DNA of 64,000 nucleotides from JAJFUV01 sp964561215 (lineage in GTDB: Bacteria; Acidobacteriota; Terriglobia; Bryobacterales; Bryobacteraceae), in contig CAZLOS010000014.1 in the NCBI GenBank assembly GCA_964561215.1, positions 1-64,000 of the forward strand, written 5' to 3'. The notes beneath the pieces were generated by a model. The model saw only the letters and a program-made list of their open reading frames with translations, was not told the DNA's origin and searched no databases. The translations under genes and the position numbers were made by a program. Shown in pieces: positions 44,122 to 52,941 of this stretch; positions within the stretch are counted from its first letter, which is position 1; each line of letters begins with the position of its first letter.

Positions 44122-45603
44122 TCAGGCGTCCAGCTTCTGTTTGAGCAGTTTGTTGAGCGACTGGGGATTGGCTTGCCCGCGCGTGGCCTTCATGGCCTGC
44201 CCCACCAGGTAGCCGATGACGGTGGTCTTGCCGCCCTTGTACTGTTCCACTTGCTTCGGGTTCGAGCGCAACACCTCGTCGACGACCTTTTCGAGGGCGC
44301 CCGAATCGCTGATCTGTTTCAATCCTTCGCGTTCGATGATGTCACCGGCCGCTTCTCCCGACTCGAACATCTTCGGGAAAATCTCCTTGGCCAGCTTGCC
44401 GGAGATCTCGCCCCGATTCATACGCGCCAGCAGGTCGCCCAGGTGTTCCGCGCTCACGGGCGAGCCGGCGATCTCCTTGCCGGCGGCTTTGAGCGCGCCC
44501 GCGAGATCCCCCATCACCCAGTTGGCGGCCAGCCGGGCATCACCGGCGCGCGCGGCGACGATTTCGAAATAATCGGCGATATCGCGCGATGCCGTCAGCA
44601 CCTGCGCGTCGTACTCGCGCAGGCCCAGGTCGTTGATGAAACGCGCGCGCCTGGCAGCCGGCAGTTCGGGCATGGAGGACTTCACGCGGTTGAGCCATTC
44701 CTCACTGATACGCAGCGGCACAAGGTCCGGCTCGGGGAAGTAACGGTAATCGTGCGCCTGCTCCTTGCTTCGCATGCCCTCGGTTTTGCCGGTATCGGAA
44801 TCGTAGAGCCGTGTTTCCTGAACGATGGCGCCGCCGCCTTCGATGACCGCCACCTGGCGCGCGATTTCGTAATCCAGCGCCATCTTCACGAAGCGGAACG
44901 AATTCAGGTTCTTCACCTCGACCTTCGTGCCGAGTTTCCGGGCGCCCTTCAGGCGCACGCTCACATTGGCGTCGCAGCGCAGGTGCCCCTTCTCCATGTC
45001 GCAGGTGGACACGTTCACGAACTGCATGGTCTGTTTGAGGACGGTGAGGAACTCGTGGGCTTCGTCGGAGCTGCGCATGTCCGGCTCGGTCACGATCTCG
45101 ATGAGCGGCGTTCCCGTGCGGTTCAGGTCGATATAGGTGAAGCGCGCGGAGTCCTTGAAGCCCTCGTGGATGCTCTTGCCGGCGTCGTCTTCCATGTGCA
45201 CGCGTGTGATGCCCAACCGCTTGGTTTCGCCGGCGACTTCGACGTCCACCCAGCCTTGCCCGGCGACCGGCTGATCGTACTGCGAAATCTGGTAGCCCTT
45301 GGGCAGGTCCGGGTAGAAGTAGTTCTTGCGGGCGAACCGGGAGACGGGATTGACACGGCAGTTCAGGGCCAGTGAAGCGGCCACGGCCATCTCGACGGCC
45401 TCGCGGTTCAGCACCGGCAGCGCGCCGGGCATGCCCAGGCATACAGGGCAGACGTTGGTGTTGGGCGGCGCGCCGAAGCTGGTCTGGCAACGGCAGAAGA
45501 TCTTGGTCTGCGTGGCCAACTGGACGTGGACTTCCAGGCCAATGACCGCTTCGTACTTGGAGAGCACTTCCGGCGCCACTAACGCCTCAACATCGAAGGA
45601 CAT
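44122..45603 (-). CDS. gatB: Aspartyl/glutamyl-tRNA amidotransferase subunit B
   Basis: A 493-residue GatB. YEAVIGLEVHVQLATQTKIFC begins the family homology, the zinc cysteines are in FCRCQTSFG and NVCPVCLGMPG, and LNRTGTPLIEIVTEPDM is the ATP-site motif. A C-terminal YqeY-like tail ends QLNKLLKQ-type helices. With GatA and GatC it amidates Glu-tRNA(Gln) or Asp-tRNA(Asn). GatA and GatC genes are elsewhere. A TATAAT sits six bases before the ATG. Confidence 0.97.
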   Translation of the reverse strand: MSFDVEALVAPEVLSKYEAVIGLEVHVQLATQTKIFCRCQTSFGAPPNTNVCPVCLGMPGALPVLNREAVEMAVAASLALNCRVNPVSRFARKNYFYPDLPKGYQISQYDQPVAGQGWVDVEVAGETKRLGITRVHMEDDAGKSIHEGFKDSARFTYIDLNRTGTPLIEIVTEPDMRSSDEAHEFLTVLKQTMQFVNVSTCDMEKGHLRCDANVSVRLKGARKLGTKVEVKNLNSFRFVKMALDYEIARQVAVIEGGGAIVQETRLYDSDTGKTEGMRSKEQAHDYRYFPEPDLVPLRISEEWLNRVKSSMPELPAARRARFINDLGLREYDAQVLTASRDIADYFEIVAARAGDARLAANWVMGDLAGALKAAGKEIAGSPVSAEHLGDLLARMNRGEISGKLAKEIFPKMFESGEAAGDIIEREGLKQISDSGALEKVVDEVLRSNPKQVEQYKGGKTTVIGYLVGQAMKATRGQANPQSLNKLLKQKLDA

Positions 45604-45609
45604 TACTCC

Positions 45610-45615
45610 ATTATA
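45610..45615 (-). promoter_or_regulatory. Perfect -10 box six bases before gatB
   Basis: The minus strand reads TATAAT, then GGAGTA, then the gatB ATG. That spacing puts the transcription start at or beside the start codon. GGAG is too close to act as a normal ribosome site. A leaderless gatB transcript is likely if this box is used. Confidence 0.5.
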
Positions 45616-45653
45616 GGAGGGGCGGACTCACCGCTTTTTTCATTCCGGGCGCG

Positions 45654-46691
45654 TTATCGCGCGATGCCTCGCGTTCCGCCGTGCATCAACGCTTTGATTT
45701 CGTCCAGCGTGTACCGGCTGAAATCGCCGGGGACCGAGTGCTTCAGGCAACTCGCCGCCATGGCGAATTCGAGCGCCTCGGAGTGACTGTCGAACGTCTG
45801 CCACCCATATACGAACGCTCCCGCGAAACAGTCTCCCGCGCCTACGCCATCCACAATCTGGTTCATCGCGAAATGACGGCTCACCCGGAACTCCTTGCGG
45901 TCATCGAGGCAGGAGGACCATCCTACTTGCCCGGTGGGCATCGGCTCCCGGAGGCTGATCGTAATTGCCTGCATGTTCGGATATTGCGCGAGCACCTTCC
46001 CGGTCAGGTCCTGGTAACTCTCAGGATGGAGATAGCCGGGGCGCGTGCTCGCCGGCACATCGAACCCCAGGCCCATCCGAACGTCCGCTTCGTTGGCAAT
46101 GAGGATGTCCACCAGACGCGTCAAGCCCGGTATGACTTCGAGCGCGGTCTTGCCCCACTTCCACAAGTTCTTCCGGTAGTTCAGATCGAAGGAAACGATG
46201 AGCCCCGCCGCTCTGGCCTTCTGAATCGACTCAACGGCAAGCTCGGCCGCGGATTCGCTCACGGCAGGCGTGATACCGCTGATGTGGAACCAGCCGGCAC
46301 CTTGGAAGACCGTGTCCCAATCAATATCACCGGGCTTAGCCAGTGCCAAAGCGCTATCGGCACGGTCGTAAAACACCCTGGTGGGGCGTTCGCCGGCACC
46401 GGGTTCGAGGAAGTAAATCCCCATCCGGCCCTTCCCGCGCACAATCCTCGAGGTATCGACACCGAAGCGCCGCATTTCGCCGATGCAGCTTTCCGCCAGC
46501 GGATTCGCATCCGGCAGGACGGTGACGAATGACGTCTCGGCCTCGAGTTGCGCCATGGCGATGGCTGCGTTGATTTCACTGCCGCCGAACGTCGCGACCA
46601 ACTGCGAACTCTGAAGAAGGCGCTCCTTGCCGGCAGGAGAGAGCCGCAGCATGACTTCGCCGAAAGCGACAGTACGAGTGGATTTTTGCAT
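45654..46691 (-). CDS. PfkB family sugar kinase, KdgK-like
   Basis: About 345 residues from ATG 46691 (MQKSTRTVAFGEVMLRLSPAG); ATG 46703 would add four residues. GEVMLRLSPAGKERL and ATFGGSEINAAIAMAQL match 2-keto-3-deoxygluconate kinases, and DGVGAGDCFAGAFVYG is PfkB signature 2 with the catalytic aspartate. It probably phosphorylates KDG from uronate or Entner-Doudoroff breakdown; a different keto-sugar is possible. It lies 50 bases upstream of gatB. Confidence 0.86.
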   Translation of the reverse strand: MQKSTRTVAFGEVMLRLSPAGKERLLQSSQLVATFGGSEINAAIAMAQLEAETSFVTVLPDANPLAESCIGEMRRFGVDTSRIVRGKGRMGIYFLEPGAGERPTRVFYDRADSALALAKPGDIDWDTVFQGAGWFHISGITPAVSESAAELAVESIQKARAAGLIVSFDLNYRKNLWKWGKTALEVIPGLTRLVDILIANEADVRMGLGFDVPASTRPGYLHPESYQDLTGKVLAQYPNMQAITISLREPMPTGQVGWSSCLDDRKEFRVSRHFAMNQIVDGVGAGDCFAGAFVYGWQTFDSHSEALEFAMAASCLKHSVPGDFSRYTLDEIKALMHGGTRGIAR

Positions 46692-46899
46692 GTGCGATTC
46701 CATTGTACGGCGCGTGCGTGCAACCGGACCGCGACGGCAAGACGCGGAGCTGGGTAGTGGGCTTGCTCTGAACTGCGTCCTACCTGCCGTAAGCGGGGAA
46801 CTGACGGGTTGCGTCCGGTGTTCTTGCGGTTCGGAGCTCCGGTTCGGCGGCACGCTTTGAGCGCGGCGGGGCCACGAGTTCCGGATGTATCTTGGAACT

Positions 46900-47640
46900 A
46901 TGACTACGGCGGCGGAACGGCCGACGCGGCTGCTGATGATCGACGACGACGACAAGTTGTGCCGGCTGGTGAAGAGCTACCTCTCACCGCTTGGCTACGA
47001 TGTCACCACGGCTCGCAGCGGACGCGACGGGCTTGCGCTGGTGCTTCAGGAACCGTTTGCTGCAGTGATCCTGGACGTGATGCTGCCGGGAATGAACGGA
47101 TTCGACGTTCTGCGCGAGATCCGGCAACACTCGCAGGTGCCGGTGCTGATGCTGACGGCCCTGGGCGAGGAGGCAGACCGGATCGTGGGCCTCGAGATGG
47201 GCGCCGACGATTACCTGCCGAAGACCTTCTCGACACGGGAATTGCTGGCGCGGCTGCGCGCGGTGCTGCGTCGGTCCGCGTTGACCTCCAAACTCAACGA
47301 ACCGCCACAACTGGCGCCGGTAGTGGTCGGCGATCTTTGGATCGATGCCGAGGCCAGGACGGCCACTCTTCGCGATGCACCGCTAAGCCTCACCCCGATT
47401 GAGTTCGACCTGCTCTACGCGCTCGCCAGCGCCGCCGGACGTGTTCGCAGCCGGGAGCAATTGCTCATGGAAGTCGCGGATCGCGATCTCGAGGCGTTCG
47501 ACCGGAGCATCGACGTGCACATCTCGTCCCTGCGGCGGAAACTGGTGGACGATCCTCGGGCGCCGCGTTTCATCGAAACCGTTCGCAGTGCCGGTTACCG
47601 GATGCGCAAACTGGAACCGGCGCCCGAAACGCCTGCCTAG
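46900..47640 (+). CDS. OmpR-family response regulator
   Basis: A 246-residue regulator. The receiver domain holds MIDDDDKLCRLV with the acidic pocket, the phospho-acceptor in VILDVMLPGMNG and the lysine in YLPKTFSTREL, where the usual KPF is KTF. An OmpR winged helix follows (LTPIEFDLLYAL ... VDVHISSLRRKL-type motif). ATG 46900 is preferred over GTG/ATG further up. It pairs with the sensor kinase at 48.2 kb, with a DUF4405 gene in reverse orientation between. Confidence 0.93.
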   Translation: MTTAAERPTRLLMIDDDDKLCRLVKSYLSPLGYDVTTARSGRDGLALVLQEPFAAVILDVMLPGMNGFDVLREIRQHSQVPVLMLTALGEEADRIVGLEMGADDYLPKTFSTRELLARLRAVLRRSALTSKLNEPPQLAPVVVGDLWIDAEARTATLRDAPLSLTPIEFDLLYALASAAGRVRSREQLLMEVADRDLEAFDRSIDVHISSLRRKLVDDPRAPRFIETVRSAGYRMRKLEPAPETPA

Positions 47641-47659
47641 CCGGCTGGAGCGCGAGCGC

Positions 47660-48016
47660 TCACTTGGTATTCTGACGAACCGTAGGCACCGCCACGCAAG
47701 GAGGCCCGCCCGGCCGCCTCCGGTCCTTCTGCATGGAACCGGTCACGAAAAGCGCCACAGAAAGTGCCGCCGCCAGTCCGCACGCCACCAGGGCGCGCCT
47801 GTAACGGAACAGGGAGACCAGCACTCTCCAATTGAGGGCCAAGTGGACCAATCCCGCCGCGACCATCGCAAATCCGGTCCACTCATGTAGCGTGTTCAGC
47901 GCGCCACTACGAATGTGCGCAAGCATCATGATGCCGGTGGTCCCAACAACGGCGAATGTGACCGCCACCACGGGACTGATAATGGATCTGATTACCGTCT
48001 GAATAGGAGTCTTCAT
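47660..48016 (-). CDS. DUF4405-like small membrane protein
   Basis: About 118 residues from ATG 48016 (AGGTGA four bases upstream). Three hydrophobic segments carry histidines typical of haem-binding four-helix membrane proteins (HEWTGFAMVAAGLVHLALNWRV). The match to DUF4405 is by eye. It lies on the minus strand between the two halves of a two-component system, so it may be the target of that system. Confidence 0.75.
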   Translation of the reverse strand: MKTPIQTVIRSIISPVVAVTFAVVGTTGIMMLAHIRSGALNTLHEWTGFAMVAAGLVHLALNWRVLVSLFRYRRALVACGLAAALSVALFVTGSMQKDRRRPGGPPCVAVPTVRQNTK

Positions 48017-48185
48017 CTGCTCACCTGCTTTGCGGAGCCAGCGCTGTCGTGCGCGGCCCACAACTCCACTTCACCAGACGGCTGTTAAGCTCCTGTTTGA
48101 GTGGCGCCGGAGATTTGTGAAGGAATGGTAAAAGTGGTGGGCCGGCGGGTGAATCAGGATTAAATTTGGAGTGCGGGATTATGAA

Positions 48186-49637
48186 ATGAAGCTGCGGATG
48201 GCACTCTCGACCAAGGTTCTCCTGTTGGCCGTGTTGAATGCGGCATTACTGGCGATCGTAACGCTGCTGTTCATGCACACCCAGTTCCGCGTGGATCTGC
48301 AATCCTTCCTGCTTACCCCTGCGCAGGACCGGATTCAGTCGGTGGCCGGGCAGCTTAGTCTGGATCTGAACGATACGGATCGCGACGCCTGGGACGACCT
48401 GCTGCTACGCTATTCCAAGGCTCATACGGCGGAATTGCGGCTATTCGATGCCGACGGCCGTCAAATAGCCGGCCCCGTAGCCGGCCTTCCCGCAGAGGTG
48501 GCCGCACGGATCTTCCTCGGCGCCAGCCGCGGGCGCCCCGAGCGCCGGGAGGGTCACCATCCGCGAGACCGTGGCCACCCGCTGATCTATCTGGGAACTG
48601 CCGGTTCCCCACAGCGCCACTGGGTGGGTTTGCCAATTCCGATTCCCGGCCCGGACGGCGGGCGCCGGAGGCCTGGCCTGCTCGTGGTGGCGTCCTCCTT
48701 GGGAAGCTTGCTGTTCTTCGATCCCAGACCGTGGCTCTTCGTCGGGTGCGCAGTATTGCTTATCTCGGTGCTGTGCTGGGGTCCATTTGTGCGTGGCGTA
48801 ACCAGGTCGGTGGCGAGAATGACCAGAGCCACCGGGCAAATCGCTGAAGGCCAATTCGAAGTTCAGCTTCCTGTGTCTCGGCGCGACGAACTGGGCCAAC
48901 TGAGTGCATCCATCAACGTCATGGCGGCACGGCTTAACCGTCTTGTGAAAGGACAGAAACGTTTCCTCGGCGATGCCGCCCACGAACTGTGCTCACCGTT
49001 GGCGCGAATCCAGGTCGCATTGGGGATCCTTGAGCGATCCGCGACGCCGGAGCAAGCCGAGGTCGTGACCGACCTCAAGGATGACGCGTCCCAAATGAGC
49101 ACGTTGGTCAATGACATCCTGTCCTTCTCCAAGGCCGGCTTGCGGGCTCCGGAAGCGCGGATGGAAGCGGTCTCGGTGGCGGAGGCGGCCTCCCGGGCGA
49201 TTGATCGCGAGACTGGCGCGGATGCGCAGGTGGTGTGCTCGGTGGACGGGCGGTTTCACGTGCTGGCCGACCGGGATCTGTTGTTCCGTGCCCTGTCCAA
49301 CGTGATTCGCAACGCAGTGCGTTACGCCGGGGCGGCAGGCCCCATAGAGATCACTGCCTGCGAGGACGGCACCGAAACCGTAATCCACATCCGCGACTGC
49401 GGACCGGGGATACGGGAAGCAGATCTCGAGACAGTGTTTGAACCGTTCTACCGTCCCGAGGTTGCGCGCACACGAGAGGGCGGCGGTGCTGGTCTCGGGC
49501 TGGCCATCGTCAGAACGTGTGTGGAGGCTTGCAAGGGGACTGTTCGTTGCCACAATCGGGCGCCGACGGGACTCGATGTGGAGATTCGCCTGAAGGCAGC
49601 TACGCACACATCCAGTTTCGAGCCACGTGCCCGGTAG
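48186..49637 (+). CDS. Sensor histidine kinase
   Basis: About 483 residues from ATG 48186; GTG 48171 is an alternative. Membrane segments at residues 10-30 and about 175-200 enclose a periplasmic region rich in arginine (RGRPERREGHH). A HAMP linker follows, then the HisKA phospho-acceptor in LGDAAHELCSPLARIQ and the ATPase motifs NVIRNAVRYA (N box), RDCGPGI (G1) and GGGAGLGLAIVR (G2). The H-box has cysteine where arginine is usual. Partner of the regulator at 46.9 kb. Confidence 0.92.
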   Translation: MKLRMALSTKVLLLAVLNAALLAIVTLLFMHTQFRVDLQSFLLTPAQDRIQSVAGQLSLDLNDTDRDAWDDLLLRYSKAHTAELRLFDADGRQIAGPVAGLPAEVAARIFLGASRGRPERREGHHPRDRGHPLIYLGTAGSPQRHWVGLPIPIPGPDGGRRRPGLLVVASSLGSLLFFDPRPWLFVGCAVLLISVLCWGPFVRGVTRSVARMTRATGQIAEGQFEVQLPVSRRDELGQLSASINVMAARLNRLVKGQKRFLGDAAHELCSPLARIQVALGILERSATPEQAEVVTDLKDDASQMSTLVNDILSFSKAGLRAPEARMEAVSVAEAASRAIDRETGADAQVVCSVDGRFHVLADRDLLFRALSNVIRNAVRYAGAAGPIEITACEDGTETVIHIRDCGPGIREADLETVFEPFYRPEVARTREGGGAGLGLAIVRTCVEACKGTVRCHNRAPTGLDVEIRLKAATHTSSFEPRAR

Positions 49638-49779
49638 TTGAAGCTCAGGCCTTCGCGGACAAGAAGGAATAGTTCGAAAACAGTTACGGAGAATATCCAT
49701 GGCGGGCTGGAGATTCGGGATTTCTGAATCCGGGCCTACTGTACGTGGACCGCGCGGTCTTGCGCGCAACGCCGGCAGG

Positions 49780-51327
49780 TCAAGCTAACCGGTCGAGCAG
49801 TGACTGGAAGCGCGGATGCGTGCGCACCGCATCCAGGTTGCTGTCGTGTTCGTACCAGCCTTTTTGCGTGAGACCGCCCGCGACGGCGCGCTCAAGACAA
49901 TCGACGGCGTCGTCCACCAGATCCAGCATCGAGTAGATGCAGCCGACGTTGTATAGCAGCATGGGGTTGTCCGGTTCGGCGGCGAGGGCGCGTCTCGCCC
50001 AATCGCGACCGCGCTCGCGGTCCCCTAACGCCACCATGCCGTTAGCCGCCATGTAGAGCGCCCGCGCATCGTCGGGATGCAGCACCAGGTGTTGCTCCGC
50101 GGCCGCAATGCCTTGCAGCCGGCAAGCGCGCGCTTCCTCCGGCCGGCCCAGATCGTCGTAAGTCTGGGCTACCAGCAGCGGCGCCTGATAATCTTCCGGG
50201 CGCAAGCGCATGGCCGCTTCATATCGCTGTATTGCTTTTTCGCGCTCGCCGCGGGTGAAAGCGTGGCGGGCATAGAAGTAGTGCGCCTCGAAAAGGCTGG
50301 GATCCAGCCGCAGCGCGGTTTCGAAGGCAGCCGTGGCTTCCTGGTCGCGGCGTCGCACCGATAGCACTACGGCGCGTGAAGCATGCGCCTGTGCCGATTC
50401 GGGGTCTAACTCCACGGCCTTCGCACTAGCCCAGTCCGCCTGGTCGAGAAGTGCAGGACTGCGCTCGGAGTACAGGTAGAGATACGACCAGCAATCGGCC
50501 AGCCCGGCGAAGGCCAGGGCATAGGCGCCGTCGCGCTCCACCGCGCGCATGAACAAGCCGGTGGCGTAAGAGACGTCGCGGGGGCTGTAGCGGTAATAGT
50601 AGCTCCGGCCGCGCAGGTAGAAATCGTAAGCCTCCGTGTTGCTGGTGGGCGTTTTCTTGAGCGCCGCGGTCTCCTTGGGGCTCAGCGTGACTTCCAACTC
50701 CTGGGCCACGTGCCGCGCAATCTCCTCCTGAATCGCGAAAATGTCTTTGAACTCGCGGTCGAAAGCTTGCGACCACAACTGGTAGCCGCTGTCGGTGTCC
50801 GAGAGCTGCACGGCGATGCGCAGCCGCTCGCCCGACTTCCGCACGCTACCTTCGAGCAGCGCGCGCACCTTCAATTTGCGGCCGATGTCCGAAATATCGG
50901 CGGCATGCTCCCGGAAACGGAATGCGGAAGTGCGGCTGGCCACCCGCAGGCCCTGAATGCGGCTCAAAGCGTTGAGGACTTCCTCGGCGATGCCCTCGCA
51001 GAAATAGCCCTGGTCCCGCTGCTGGCTCAGGTCGGCAAAAGGGAGCACGGCGATGGAGAGTTCGAGATCCTTCCGTTCGGGAACGTGGGTTGCGAGGTCC
51101 GTCTGACGCCCGGTCCACCAGGCGTCCAGCTCGGCCCGGTACGCATGGACAGAACCCAGCTTGTCGTGCTGCAGGCGATGGACGGGCAGACCTTCCTCCC
51201 GCTCCCACCGCTGTACGGTACGAGCCCCGCGGTTGAGGTACGCCGCGATTTCCTTCCAGCTATCCAGCCGGTCCGATGCACCGCCGTGGCCGGAACCGGC
51301 CGGTTCCGGACTACGCGTCATGGTCAA
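49780..51327 (-). CDS. N-terminal DNA-binding, FlgO-like and TPR protein
   Basis: A 515-residue protein. Residues 20-75 are a MerR/excisionase-like helix-turn-helix (SWKEIAAYLNRGARTVQRWE), then a FlgO/adenylate-cyclase-associated domain (SIAVLPFADLSQQRDQGYFC) with the E-E-V-L-N motif, then about seven TPR repeats (for example ALAFAGLADCWSYLYLY and ALRLDPSLFEAHYFYARHAF). Such proteins are numerous in Solibacter-like genomes. It overlaps the leuA stop by four bases. The role is unknown. Confidence 0.88.
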   Translation of the reverse strand: MTMTRSPEPAGSGHGGASDRLDSWKEIAAYLNRGARTVQRWEREEGLPVHRLQHDKLGSVHAYRAELDAWWTGRQTDLATHVPERKDLELSIAVLPFADLSQQRDQGYFCEGIAEEVLNALSRIQGLRVASRTSAFRFREHAADISDIGRKLKVRALLEGSVRKSGERLRIAVQLSDTDSGYQLWSQAFDREFKDIFAIQEEIARHVAQELEVTLSPKETAALKKTPTSNTEAYDFYLRGRSYYYRYSPRDVSYATGLFMRAVERDGAYALAFAGLADCWSYLYLYSERSPALLDQADWASAKAVELDPESAQAHASRAVVLSVRRRDQEATAAFETALRLDPSLFEAHYFYARHAFTRGEREKAIQRYEAAMRLRPEDYQAPLLVAQTYDDLGRPEEARACRLQGIAAAEQHLVLHPDDARALYMAANGMVALGDRERGRDWARRALAAEPDNPMLLYNVGCIYSMLDLVDDAVDCLERAVAGGLTQKGWYEHDSNLDAVRTHPRFQSLLDRLA

Positions 51328-52877
51328 TCTGCCTGTCCCGATTGTGCCAGATCCGCAAGCTTGTTGAGACCGTCGACGTAAGCTTTGGCGCTGGCTTCGA
51401 TCACGTCCGTGGAGGTACCGCGGCCCAGCACGCGCCGGCCGCCCTCCTCCATTTGCACGGTGACTTCGCCCAAGGCTTCGGTGCCGCTGGTAACGGCGCG
51501 GATCTCGTAGCGAGTCAGACGCGCCGAACTGCGGGTCACCACGGCGATGGCCCGGTAGACCGCGTCCACCTGCCCGTTGCCGACCGTCGCGCCTTCCTTC
51601 ACCTCGTCCCGCACCTTCATGCGCACGGTGGCAGTGGGGATCGCGGCGGTTCCGCTGTAGGTGTGCAGGTAGTCCAGACGATAGACCGCCGGCACCTCGC
51701 CGAGCTGGCCGTGCAGAATGGCGATGAGATCTTCGTCAAAGACCTCCTGCTTCTTGTCCGCCACCGCCAGGAACCGCTGGTACGCCTGGTTCAGCTCAGG
51801 TTGCGACAACTTGTAGCCGAGCTTCGCCAGCCGGTCGCGCAAACCGTGCCTTCCGGTGCGCGCCGTGAGCACCACGCGGCTCTCGCTGAAGCCCACGTCC
51901 TCGGGCCGCATGATCTCGTAAGTCTCACGCTTCTTCAGGAAGCCATCCACGTGGATGCCGGAGCTGTGGGAGAAAGCGTTGCCGCCCACCACGGCTTTGT
52001 TCGCCGGCACGATCATGCCCAGCATGTCCGCCACCAGGCGGCTGGTGCGATAGAACTCGTTGGTATGGATCCTTGTGCGGAGGCCGAAGTAGTCGGCGCG
52101 GGTGCGCAAGGCCATCACTACTTCCTCCAGCGCCGCGTTTCCCGCGCGTTCGCCGATGCCGTTGATGGTGCCTTCCACCTGCCGGGCGCCGTTGTGAACG
52201 CCAGCCAGCGTGTTGGCCACCGCCATGCCCAAGTCGTCATGGCAATGCACGCTGATGACGGCTTTTTCGATATTCGGCACTTTTTCACAAATGGACCGGA
52301 TGAGCCCGCCGAACTGTTCGGGCACGGTGTAGCCGGTAGTGTCGGGAATGTTCACCACGTTCGCGCCGGCGCCAATGGCGGCTTCCAGCATCTCGAACAG
52401 GTATTCCGGATCGGCGCGGCCGGCGTCTTCGGCATAGAACTCGACCTCATCCGCCAATCCCTTGGCCATTTTGACGGCGTCGACGGCCATCTTGATCAGC
52501 TTGACGCGCTTCTCAGCCAGCGTCTTGCCATACTTTTCGTCGCGGAACTTGCCAAGGATATGAATGTCCGACACTCCGATGCCGGTGTGAATCCGCGCGC
52601 GCTTGGCCTTCGCCAGGGCCTTGCCGCAAGCATCGATGTCGCCGGCCACCGCTCGTGAAAGGGCGCAGATGGTGGCGTTGTCGATTTCCTTGGACAGGAG
52701 TCTTACGGCTTCGAAGTCCTCGGGCGAGGACGCCGGATATCCGGCTTCGATGATGTCGATGTTCAGGCGGGACAACTGCCGTGCGATGGTAAGCTTCTCA
52801 CGGCTGCCGAGGCGGGTTCCGGCGGCCTGTTCGCCGTCTCTCAAAGTCGTATCGAAAATGGCAACATTGTCTTTCAT
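51324..52877 (-). CDS. leuA: 2-isopropylmalate synthase LeuA
   Basis: A 517-residue enzyme of leucine synthesis. DTTLRDGEQAAGTRLGSREKL is the catalytic motif, VISVHCHDDLGMAVANTLAG carries the metal histidines, NAFSHSSGIHVDGFLKK is the linker, and a LeuA allosteric dimer domain forms the C-terminus. The organism-typical citramalate alternative is less likely given the length and sequence, but not excluded. AGGATCTTCC precedes the ATG. It lies 64 bases after an EamA gene and is followed by a DNA-binding/TPR protein with overlap. Confidence 0.94.
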   Translation of the reverse strand: MKDNVAIFDTTLRDGEQAAGTRLGSREKLTIARQLSRLNIDIIEAGYPASSPEDFEAVRLLSKEIDNATICALSRAVAGDIDACGKALAKAKRARIHTGIGVSDIHILGKFRDEKYGKTLAEKRVKLIKMAVDAVKMAKGLADEVEFYAEDAGRADPEYLFEMLEAAIGAGANVVNIPDTTGYTVPEQFGGLIRSICEKVPNIEKAVISVHCHDDLGMAVANTLAGVHNGARQVEGTINGIGERAGNAALEEVVMALRTRADYFGLRTRIHTNEFYRTSRLVADMLGMIVPANKAVVGGNAFSHSSGIHVDGFLKKRETYEIMRPEDVGFSESRVVLTARTGRHGLRDRLAKLGYKLSQPELNQAYQRFLAVADKKQEVFDEDLIAILHGQLGEVPAVYRLDYLHTYSGTAAIPTATVRMKVRDEVKEGATVGNGQVDAVYRAIAVVTRSSARLTRYEIRAVTSGTEALGEVTVQMEEGGRRVLGRGTSTDVIEASAKAYVDGLNKLADLAQSGQAD

Positions 52878-52941
52878 CGGAAGATCCTGAATAAGGAAAG
52901 GATAGCAATACGGAACTCAGCATGGGCGGTTGGACGGCGTC

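Noticed and set aside
45622..45640. GCGG-ACTCA-CCGC followed by six T on the plus strand, terminator-like
   Set aside because: No plus-strand gene ends upstream of it; on the minus strand, where kdgK and gatB are read, it has no T-run. The stem is only four pairs.
46701..46745. TACAAT as a -10 box for the KdgK-like gene
   Set aside because: The nearest TTG-containing hexamers are 10 or 27 bases upstream, so no usable -35 spacing.
49638..49779. Possible small RNA or tRNA in the gap between the kinase and the TPR gene
   Set aside because: Only short imperfect stems (GATTC/GAATC); no cloverleaf arrangement or T-run.
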